Source of the DNA: Hyphomicrobiales bacterium | Lineage (GTDB): Bacteria > Pseudomonadota > Alphaproteobacteria > Rhodobacterales > Rhodobacteraceae | Direction of reading: 5' to 3' | Assembly (NCBI GenBank): GCA_003558415.1 | Contig: PWLT01000012.1 | Span: forward strand, 1-14,090 | DNA length: 14,090 nucleotides | In this document: in pieces, positions 7,450-12,895 of the stretch | Layout of the letters: each line of letters starts with the position of its first letter | How positions within the stretch are numbered: position 1 is the stretch's first letter | The notes under the pieces: model-generated | What the model was told of the DNA's origin: nothing | Database searches by the model: none | What the model saw: the letters and a program-made list of their open reading frames with translations, nothing else | Translations under genes and position numbers: made by a program

Positions 7450-8012
7450 CTTGCCCCCTCATAGGTGAAGGGCGAGTCGAAGGCGTCGAACGGCACCGCA
7501 GCGGCGTCCTTGGGCGACAGGATCGGCGCGCCCTGAAGGCCCCAGTCGATGCCGACCGAATCCCAGCGCACCGCGCCGTCACATTCGGGCGCGTAGTAGT
7601 CGGTGCATTTGTAGACGACTTCGGTATCGGGTTCGCAGGTGACGAAGCCGTGCAGGAAGCCCGCGGGGATCCAGAGTTGGCGGCCATTCTCGAAACTGAG
7701 TTCGGTCCCGAACCAGCGACCGTAGGTCGGCGAGCCGAGACGGGCATCGACCGCCACGTCGAAGAGCCGCCCCCGCCCGCAGCGCACGAGCTTCCCTTGA
7801 GCATGCGGCGGCGACTGGTAGTGCAGCCCGCGCAGCGTGCCCGCTTGGCGCGAAAGCGAATGGTTGTCCTGCACGAAATCCGGCAGATGCACGCCCGCTT
7901 CCTCCAGCGTGCGGCGGTTCCAGCTTTCGGAAAAGAAGCCGCGCTCGTCGCCGAACCGCTTCGGTGTCAGGATCAGAAGGCCCGGGAGTGCACACTGTCT
8001 AACCGAAATCAC
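7446..8012 (-). CDS. rmlC: dTDP-4-dehydrorhamnose 3,5-epimerase
   Basis: RmlC epimerises C3 and C5 of dTDP-4-keto-6-deoxyglucose, the third step. The 188-aa protein is a cupin-type epimerase with [15 protein letters not shown] at residues 20-34, the catalytic H64 in LRGLHYQ, its partner aspartate candidate D169 in LSPKDA, and IPAGFLHGF at 115-123. The start is GTG at 8012, preceded by GAAGGA with a 6-nt spacer, and gives the normal N-terminus with [13 protein letters not shown]. As the first gene of the operon it should carry the operon promoter upstream; the region near 8086-8100 is AT-rich (TAATAA on the minus strand) but no good -35 is visible. Confidence 0.96.
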   Translation of the reverse strand: MISVRQCALPGLLILTPKRFGDERGFFSESWNRRTLEEAGVHLPDFVQDNHSLSRQAGTLRGLHYQSPPHAQGKLVRCGRGRLFDVAVDARLGSPTYGRWFGTELSFENGRQLWIPAGFLHGFVTCEPDTEVVYKCTDYYAPECDGAVRWDSVGIDWGLQGAPILSPKDAAAVPFDAFDSPFTYEGAR

Positions 8013-8156
8013 AACAAGTCCTTCGAGTTAAAAAAACGCACTGCCGGACAGAACGACTGACCTGAACTGGCCCCCATTGGGTATCCCACGTATTTATTAG
8101 TGCATGATGGATGTTGACGCCAGCAAGAGCGTGGCTGTCGCAGCGGTTAGACGGAC

Positions 8157-8267
8157 TCAAAGCAGCCCGAGCTTTCCGGCCCGTTTCAGCAGCATCCTGA
8201 CTGACGAAGGCTGCCAGCTGGTCCGCCCGCGCGGTGTCGGCTCGCGCATCGCTTCGGTCAAGGTCAT
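8157..8267 (-). pseudogene. Possible remnant of a site-specific recombinase C-terminus
   Basis: The minus-strand frame ending at TGA (8157-8159) reads, from an ATG at 8267, 36 residues with EPTPRGRTSWQPSSVRMLLK in the middle. The pattern PRG-x(2-3)-W-x(2)-SSV-x(3)-L-x-R resembles the end of the recombinase domain of large serine recombinases. An upstream in-frame stop lies at about 8301-8303, and no catalytic domain is present. It is at most a short fragment and could be chance similarity. Confidence 0.25.
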
Positions 8268-8429
8268 GCGGATCAAGGTCACCTCCCATTTGGCAACCTT
8301 GAATCACTCCGAAGCCGATATGGGAATTCTCAAACGTCAACAGGCCCTAGCGCGGCGTCAGGATTCTCGGTCTGGCGTCGTTTCCCTTTGTGGGTTTGTT
8401 GCACTGCCTCCGGTGCAAGGGGTTCAGGG

Positions 8430-8452
8430 CGGGCCAGCGCGACACTGGCCCG
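8430..8452 (-). terminator. Hairpin after the TrbM-like gene
   Basis: CGGGCCAG (8430-8437) and CTGGCCCG (8445-8452) form a perfect 8-bp stem with a 7-nt loop, 8 bp after the stop of the minus-strand gene ending at 8461. No T-run follows, so it may be an mRNA-stabilising hairpin rather than an intrinsic terminator. A 9-bp direct repeat, GGGGTTCAG, flanks it at 8419-8427 and 8456-8464. Confidence 0.35.
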
Positions 8453-8460
8453 TGTGGGGT

Positions 8461-9114
8461 TCAGTAGCGGACCTCTTCGAAGCCATAGTTGCCTTCATGG
8501 TCGCGCCAATCGACGAAGACCGAGCGATAACTCACCCAACCGCAATGCTCGGGCCGGGGCAGAAGCGAGGCAGGCGGAACGGCAGCGACACTTGAGCGCT
8601 GCCAGTTATAATCGCCCTGCACACCGTAGGAGCCGAGCCTGGTCGAGTCGTAGCGGATGCAATCACCGTCACGATCCCGATGTTGGCTGAACTGGATGTG
8701 GTAGACGCGGATGCTCCGCACGAAATCGAAGGCGCTGCCAGAGATGTCGATATCAGCGCGTTTATCGGCCTGCGCCAGGACCAATGGACCTGTCGCATCC
8801 GGGACGCTGATCGCAGAGCCGGATCGGAAGGTGATGTCGTACAGGCGCTCCATCGGCGATAGAGGGGCAGGGACGTCGAACGAGGCGCCCATTGGGCACC
8901 GCCAGATCTGCAGTGGCGGCTCGACCGGCCAAGGCGTGATCCTGCGGATGAAAACCGCCCGCGCGTGCGCACAGGGCGCAGATGCTGGCCAGCCACCCGC
9001 GAGGCACAGCAGGATGGCGCAGTCGACCTGGTAGCCTTGTGCGGTAACAGGCTCCGGCGTGACTATCGCGAGCGCGAGCCCGGCTGCTGCGAGTGACGTC
9101 AACGGATGCTTCAT
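8461..9114 (-). CDS. Secreted cysteine-rich protein, TrbM-like
   Basis: A 217-aa product with a clear signal peptide: basic start MKHP, hydrophobic SLAAAGLALAIV, and a likely cut after VTA (residue 25). The mature part begins with DCAILLCLAGGWPASAPCAH (31-50), a cysteine pattern (C32, C37, C48, C73) like that of TrbM conjugation proteins; C-terminal cysteines in DGDCIRY and PEHCGW make six in all, fitting three periplasmic disulfides. The C-terminal 100 residues are not recognised. I choose ATG at 9114, with AGGGGG 7 nt upstream; an upstream in-frame start at 9168 would lie inside the promoter element. That element is shared with the virB operon, which supports a transfer role. TrbM assignment is tentative. 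Confidence 0.7.
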   Translation of the reverse strand: MKHPLTSLAAAGLALAIVTPEPVTAQGYQVDCAILLCLAGGWPASAPCAHARAVFIRRITPWPVEPPLQIWRCPMGASFDVPAPLSPMERLYDITFRSGSAISVPDATGPLVLAQADKRADIDISGSAFDFVRSIRVYHIQFSQHRDRDGDCIRYDSTRLGSYGVQGDYNWQRSSVAAVPPASLLPRPEHCGWVSYRSVFVDWRDHEGNYGFEEVRY

Positions 9115-9141
9115 GTATCGACCCCCTGCGAAATTGTTCGC

Positions 9142-9170
9142 TCGATACGATACAACATGAATGACCACAA
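9142..9170 (-). promoter_or_regulatory. Promoter element of the TrbM-like gene, shared with virB
   Basis: On the minus strand TTGTGG (9165-9170) and TATCGA (9142-9147) are spaced by 17 bp. The spacer contains TTCATGTTGT and runs into TCGTATCGA. The element at 11104-11132 has the same layout and matches at 24 of 29 positions. The -10 is non-canonical, so a regulator or alternative sigma factor may be needed. Confidence 0.6.
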
Positions 9171-9460
9171 CCAGATTTGAGTGGCAGCGATGTTGCGAGA
9201 TTGCAGAGCAACCCAGTCAATCCGGCAGGAAGCGTTCAGCGCGAGACGCTGAACGAAGCGAACCCGGCGGGCTTCCCCGCCGGGGTTCGAGGGGGAGGCA
9301 TCGATTGGGCACCGGTATCTATGCATCAAGCGCAAGCGGCCATAGAACCGGTCAATGCGCCGGACACATTCTCCGTATCCTGTCACGCAATACTCTGATA
9401 AACGTCCTTTTTATGAAAAGTTTGCACGGTCCATGAAGCGGCCAAAAGGAAGGTCATGTG
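9171..9460. other. Intergenic stretch between the TrbM-like gene and fic
   Basis: Beyond the promoter element, this divergent gap holds two strong hairpins (9233-9289). It must also contain the fic promoter; a weak candidate is TTCTCC (9369-9374) and TACTCT (9391-9396), 16 bp apart. Open frames on both strands overlap one another and have no recognisable domain. No iterons or known oriT nick motif were recognised. Confidence 0.5.
9233..9289. repeat. Tandem GC-rich hairpins
   Basis: The first hairpin has a perfect 9-bp stem, CGTTCAGCG (9233-9241) and CGCTGAACG (9247-9255), with a 5-nt loop. Three bases later a second begins: CGAACCCGGCGGG (9259-9271) pairs with CCCGCCGGGGTTCG (9276-9289), leaving one bulged G and a 4-nt loop. 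There is no T-run after either. Possibilities are a REP-like element, a structured leader of fic, or part of a transfer origin; the sequence alone does not decide. Confidence 0.6.
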
Positions 9461-10657
9461 ATGGTTCGCGATGACGGTGAGACGGTAGGCTTGTTCGAGC
9501 CTCTCATGGTCTCGGAAGGTTCACCCGCCCGCCCGGGCCTGAATGATCTCGTGCTCGAGTTGGCGGAGAAGTCCGCCGGCTTCCGCAGCAGCTTGCCTGC
9601 TTCAATGGCAGAGGCGCTCGCCGATCTCGTGCGGGCGATGAACTGCTACTACAGCAACCTCATCGAGGGACATGACACCCATCCCATCGACATCGAACGC
9701 GCGATGCGGAACGACTACAGCGCTGATCCGAAAAAGCGAAACCTTCAGCTTGAGGCCAAGGCGCATGTCGCCGTTCAGAAATGGATCGACGAAGATGGTA
9801 TGGTGGAACCGCCTACCGCGCCTGCGTCGATCATCGAATTGCATCGCCGGTTTTGCGAGCTCTTGCCGCCCGAGCTTCTTCTCGTAGAGAACCCAAAGAC
9901 AGGCGAGAAGATCCCGGTTGTGCCTGGGGAACTGCGCACGCGATACGTTGAAGTCGGGCGCCATGTCGCTATCAGCCCTGGTGCTGTCCCCCGCTTCCTT
10001 GAGCGGATGCACAAAGCCTACAGTCTTCCCGGCAGGATCGAGCCGATCCTTGCCGCCGCTTGCGCCCATCATCGGCTTCTCTGGGTGCATCCCTTCCTTG
10101 ACGGGAATGGTCGTGTCGCCCGCCTCATGTCTTACGCCATGCTGCGCAAGACCCTTGACACGCGCGGCCTGTGGTCCGTGGCGCGCGGGCTTGCGCGGCA
10201 GGAGGCCGCATACAAGGAACACCTCGCCGCCTGTGACGGACCCCGCCGCAGCGGCCGTGACGGGCGCGGCACGCTCAGCGAGGCCGCGCTTGCCTCCTTC
10301 GCGCAATTCTTCCTGCGCATCTGCATCGACCAGGTAGAGTTCATGGCAGGACTCATGCGGCCAGACCGGCTGCGCGACCGCATCATGATCTGGGCAGAAG
10401 AAGAGATGCGTGCCGGAGCCCTGCCGCCAAAATCCGATGCAGTGCTGAAAGCTGTGCTCTATCAGGGGCAGATCGAGCGCGGCGAAGTTGAGGGCATCCT
10501 TGGGACGAGCGATCGCACCGCGCGGCGGGTGACCTCCGCGCTTCTGGAAGCAGGCGCGCTGTCCTCAGCATCGTCCCGTGCCCCGCTCAAGCTGGCGTTT
10601 CCCGCCAAGTATGCCGGGCGATGGATGCCGGGCCTGTTTCCCGACCGGGATGAATGA
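9461..10657 (+). CDS. fic: Fic-domain AMP-transferase, self-inhibited class
   Basis: Fic enzymes transfer AMP (or another phosphate-containing group) from a nucleotide to a protein hydroxyl. The 398-aa product has a Fic_N region at about residues 30-110, the Fic core at about 125-255 with the complete catalytic motif HPFLDGNGRVAR at 210-221 (H210 base, R221 last), and a winged-helix-like C-terminus at about 310-375 (VEGILGTSDRTARRVTSALL). The N-terminal SNLIEG at 65-70 fits the [S/T]xxxE[G/N] inhibitory helix, so this is class II, held in check by its own N-terminus without a separate antitoxin. ATG at 9461 has AGGAAGG 7 nt upstream; an adjacent GTG at 9458 is possible. It lies alone between minus-strand genes in the conjugation region. 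Its target is unknown. Confidence 0.93.
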   Translation: MVRDDGETVGLFEPLMVSEGSPARPGLNDLVLELAEKSAGFRSSLPASMAEALADLVRAMNCYYSNLIEGHDTHPIDIERAMRNDYSADPKKRNLQLEAKAHVAVQKWIDEDGMVEPPTAPASIIELHRRFCELLPPELLLVENPKTGEKIPVVPGELRTRYVEVGRHVAISPGAVPRFLERMHKAYSLPGRIEPILAAACAHHRLLWVHPFLDGNGRVARLMSYAMLRKTLDTRGLWSVARGLARQEAAYKEHLAACDGPRRSGRDGRGTLSEAALASFAQFFLRICIDQVEFMAGLMRPDRLRDRIMIWAEEEMRAGALPPKSDAVLKAVLYQGQIERGEVEGILGTSDRTARRVTSALLEAGALSSASSRAPLKLAFPAKYAGRWMPGLFPDRDE

Positions 10658-10725
10658 GGCCAGGAGGCGCGCCTGAGGCGCGTTGCAGCCCATTTTCTCG
10701 GTGATCCGGCACAGGGGGAGTGCCG

Positions 10726-11004
10726 TTACTCCAAGGCCTCGACAAACCGTCCGTATTCCTCGCTTACCTCCCTTGCCTCTACAAACGCCCTTGCGCGTTC
10801 GTCGTCGAGGCAGCGGAAGTAGGTCTGGACCTCAGCGATATAGGTCTCGAAATCTGCGCGCAGCAGATCGGCATAGAGGCGCATGTCCTCGCGCGACTGG
10901 GGCAGGAAGGGACGTTCGGGTGCGATACAGGGTGCAGCCATCGCGGCTTGCGCTGGTGTCGCAACGATCAGCAGCACAAGGATAGCGTTGCGCGCACATG
11001 ACAT
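10726..11004 (-). CDS. Small secreted protein of unknown function
   Basis: A 92-aa product with a signal peptide, MSCARNAILVLLIVATPAQA, likely cut after AQA (residue 20) or soon after. The mature part of about 70 residues has two cysteines (C26, C65), which could form a disulfide, and is mostly helical and acidic (REDMRLYADLLRADFETY). No family is recognised. Its location between fic and the divergent virB operon suggests a periplasmic accessory to transfer. ATG at 11004 is 13-14 nt from the nearest good ribosome binding site, AAAGGAG, so an in-frame CTG two codons upstream is an alternative start. Confidence 0.65.
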   Translation of the reverse strand: MSCARNAILVLLIVATPAQAAMAAPCIAPERPFLPQSREDMRLYADLLRADFETYIAEVQTYFRCLDDERARAFVEAREVSEEYGRFVEALE

Positions 11005-11085
11005 GTGCAGGGCAAAACTCCTTTTGCGCCTTTAATGTTGCAATTTCGTCCTGTAGCACCATTATCAGAGCAAGGCGATTTTCGT

Positions 11086-11106
11086 CAAGTCATTATTATT
11101 GACTTG
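11086..11106. promoter_or_regulatory. Inverted repeat, candidate operator of the virB operon
   Basis: CAAGTCA (11086-11092) and TGACTTG (11100-11106) are perfect 7-bp inverted arms around an AT-only 7-bp centre. The right arm overlaps the -35 of the candidate virB promoter, the expected position for a repressor or activator dimer site. No equivalent repeat is seen at the TrbM-like promoter. Confidence 0.55.
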
Positions 11107-11132
11107 CTATCGTTCATGTTGTCTCGTATCGA
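11104..11132 (+). promoter_or_regulatory. Candidate promoter of the virB operon
   Basis: TTGCTA (11104-11109) and TATCGA (11127-11132) are 17 bp apart. The layout and most bases (24 of 29) match the minus-strand element at 9142-9170, including TTCATGTTGT and TCGTATCGA. The first gene starts 61 bp downstream. Confidence 0.6.
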
Positions 11133-11193
11133 CCGCGGCGTTGCGACCCCGCGGGCCGATGCTGCACCCCAGGCAGGAAAGGACCTAAAGCGG

Positions 11194-11559
11194 ATGGCCC
11201 ATATAGAAGAAGCCCCGAATGTGGTTACAGAAGACGGACTGCGCAGCCTGCTTGCCGATGGCTACCTCCTCGAGGTGGTCTGCAAGGAAGCTGGCGAAAA
11301 ACGACACAACAGCTGGTACGGCACATGGGTTGTGCGCGCCGTCACTGACGACGGTCGGGCCGACAAGATGCTCGTCACCAGCCGCAGCTACCTCAAGGTG
11401 CGCGAGTTCAAGACCATCGTCGGTCTTGTCAGCTTCCTTGCCGAGATGGGCTGCACAACCGCCAGCATTCCACTTGAAGAAGGCGGACGCGAGCGTCACG
11501 CCGCCCCCGGCCGCGTGGCACAGCCGCGGACTGGCACGCCTCTCGCCAAGGACGACTGA
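11194..11559 (+). CDS. Conserved-looking 121-aa protein heading the virB operon
   Basis: No named family is recognised. The soluble 121-aa product has no signal peptide or membrane segment. The core (residues 14-95) contains GLRSLLADGYLLEVVC, WYGTWVVRAVTDDG, and REFKTIVGLVSFLAEMGCTT, alternating strands and helices in a compact alpha-beta fold. The last 25 residues are polar and probably disordered. ATG at 11194 follows AGGAAAGGA by about 10 nt; in-frame upstream starts (11005, 11116) lie in the promoter region and are unlikely. It is first in the operon and overlaps the virB1 frame, so it may be a cytoplasmic regulator or a transfer accessory protein; that is inference from context only. Confidence 0.7.
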   Translation: MAHIEEAPNVVTEDGLRSLLADGYLLEVVCKEAGEKRHNSWYGTWVVRAVTDDGRADKMLVTSRSYLKVREFKTIVGLVSFLAEMGCTTASIPLEEGGRERHAAPGRVAQPRTGTPLAKDD

Positions 11560-12280
11560 CCGCGCGTTCGCGCTCGTCGTTGCATTGGGTACAGGTGTTT
11601 GTTCCGCGCCCCTGGCCCTCCATGCACAGACCGGGGCAGACGGTTTCATCTTTCAGGTCAGCCCCGATGGGCAGCTGATCGATATCGCGAACGGCACGCA
11701 GTCGCTGCGGGCGTTCAACAGCTCCGACGCCGCCCCGGATGGGACGCAGACGGACCGCCTCTTTCTTTTCGCAAGACCGCAGACAGCTGACACCCAAGCG
11801 CCCTTGGCGCAGGTTGCGGCACTTGCCCCGACACCGCGCGCGATCCGCGCTACCCCCGAAATCCTCCACGCCATCGAGACCACCGCACTGCGCTATGGCA
11901 GCCACGACGCTTTGCGCCAGGCGGGTTTGTCGGTCACCGACTGGGTGCTGTTCTATCGCGCCAATATCGAGGTCGAGAGCGCCTATAACCCACGCACGCT
12001 GAGCCCGGTCGGGGCCATCGGGCTTGGCCAGTTGATGCCCGGCACCGCGCGCGATCTTGGCGTCGATCCCCATGACATCGCGCAGAACCTCGACGGCTCG
12101 GCCCGGTACCTTCTGATGATGCTGGAGCGCTTCGGCGATCCTGCGCTGGCGCTGGCCGCCTACAATGCCGGGCCTGAGGCGGTCACCCGCCATGGCGGCA
12201 TTCCCCCTTTCCGCGAAACCCAGGGCCATGTGGCTCGTGTGACTGCCGTGTTCCAGCGGCTCAGAGGAGATCTCTCGTGA
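11531..12280 (+). CDS. virB1: VirB1-type lytic transglycosylase
   Basis: VirB1 proteins cut peptidoglycan locally so the type IV secretion channel can be built. The product has a signal peptide (basic residues, then RAFALVVALGTG, cut near LHA) and an SLT domain at about residues 110-245. Motifs are the catalytic E149 in NIEVESAYNP, GAIGLGQLMP at 161-170, and AYNAGP at 210-215. Residues 35-105 are a low-complexity linker. The start is uncertain: no ATG or GTG in frame gives a sensible signal peptide; I use CTG at 11531, giving 249 aa, and a TTG at 11585 is the alternative. The gene overlaps the previous one by 29 bp and its TGA overlaps the virB2 GTG. Confidence 0.88.
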   Translation: MARLSPRTTDRAFALVVALGTGVCSAPLALHAQTGADGFIFQVSPDGQLIDIANGTQSLRAFNSSDAAPDGTQTDRLFLFARPQTADTQAPLAQVAALAPTPRAIRATPEILHAIETTALRYGSHDALRQAGLSVTDWVLFYRANIEVESAYNPRTLSPVGAIGLGQLMPGTARDLGVDPHDIAQNLDGSARYLLMMLERFGDPALALAAYNAGPEAVTRHGGIPPFRETQGHVARVTAVFQRLRGDLS

Positions 12281-12591
12281 CATCCAGACTTTCCCCCGTT
12301 GCCGCCCGCGCGGTGACTTGCGCCCTCATGGGGGCGATGGCCCTCATCGTGCTCGCAGATCCCGCACTGGCGCAGAGCATCGATCTCTCGCCGGTTCAGA
12401 CCTTGCTGCAGGGCATCGTGAACGCCATCACCGGCCCTCTGGGCATCGTGATCGGCACGCTTGCGCTGATCGGCGTGTTCCTCTCCTGGCTCTTCGGCAT
12501 CCTCGATTTCCGTCAGGCGCTCTGGGTCGTGGTCGCGATCGCAGGCATCGCCGCGGCCCCCACCATCGTCGCCGCCATCTGGACGACCTGA
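12277..12591 (+). CDS. virB2: VirB2/TrbC-type major pilin
   Basis: VirB2 is the pilus subunit of type IV secretion systems. The 104-aa precursor has a long signal peptide (about residues 1-33, ending ADPALAQ) and two membrane helices, at about 54-73 (GPLGIVIGTLALIGVFLSWL) and 82-101 (LWVVVAIAGIAAAPTIVAAI), with a short polar loop LDFRQ between them. The size and two-helix plan match VirB2/TrbC. Start is GTG at 12277, overlapping the virB1 stop as GTGA, with AGAGGAGA 6 nt upstream. It is followed by virB3 after 25 bp. Confidence 0.9.
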   Translation: MTSRLSPVAARAVTCALMGAMALIVLADPALAQSIDLSPVQTLLQGIVNAITGPLGIVIGTLALIGVFLSWLFGILDFRQALWVVVAIAGIAAAPTIVAAIWTT

Positions 12592-12616
12592 GCCAGAGCT
12601 TCCGGAGGTCTTGGCC

Positions 12617-12895
12617 ATGTCCGAGCGGTCCCGCGTGTTCATTGGCCTTCTCAGGCCACCCAAGCTGATGGGCTTGCCGATCATGTACGCCATGGTCTGG
12701 CTCTTTGGCTCGACGCTCCTGTTCCTCTGGGTGCAGAGCTGGGTGGTGGCCGTCTTCGCGGGGCTGGCCTGGCCGGCGCTCTGGAAGGCCGCGGACTGGG
12801 ATCCGAACTTCCTCGATGTCCTGGTGATCACCTTGCAGGAAACCCCGCCCACGACAAACCGCAAGCTGCACGGTGGCGACAGCTATGCCCCGTGA
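12617..12895 (+). CDS. virB3: VirB3/TrbD-type inner-membrane protein
   Basis: VirB3 is a small inner-membrane component of the type IV secretion system that works with the VirB4 ATPase. The 92-aa protein has the family's N-terminal LLRPPKLMGLPIMY (11-24), hydrophobic segments at about 19-37 and 41-56, and then WDPNFLDVLVI (61-71), the usual DP-x-F-x-DVL motif. ATG at 12617 follows GGAGG (12604-12608) by 8 nt; an in-frame TTG at 12611 is less likely. It overlaps the virB4 start by 11 bp, consistent with coupled synthesis of partners. Confidence 0.9.
   Translation: MSERSRVFIGLLRPPKLMGLPIMYAMVWLFGSTLLFLWVQSWVVAVFAGLAWPALWKAADWDPNFLDVLVITLQETPPTTNRKLHGGDSYAP

Larger units (their letters stand above)
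8013..8460. other. Non-coding stretch upstream of the rml operon
   Basis: This 448-bp stretch must carry the rml promoter and separates the rhamnose cargo from the conjugation region. Plus-strand frames here lack a ribosome binding site and any recognisable domain. At about 8062-8079 the sequence TGACCTGAACTGGCCCCC resembles, from memory, the ends of some IS3-family elements, and a short minus-strand frame at 8157-8267 may be a broken recombinase end. Together these suggest an old insertion boundary, but the evidence is thin. Confidence 0.45.

Noticed and set aside
8104..8595. 163-aa plus-strand frame upstream of rml
   Set aside because: No ribosome binding site or recognisable domain, and it runs into the 3' end of the TrbM-like gene on the other strand.
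10665..10674. AGGCGCGCCT palindrome between fic and the small secreted gene
   Set aside because: Short GC palindrome in GC-rich DNA with no T-run and no second copy.
11219..11530. Extension of virB1 to the upstream ATG at 11219
   Set aside because: It would lie in a second frame inside the 121-aa gene, reads as low-complexity residues, and would bury the signal peptide internally.
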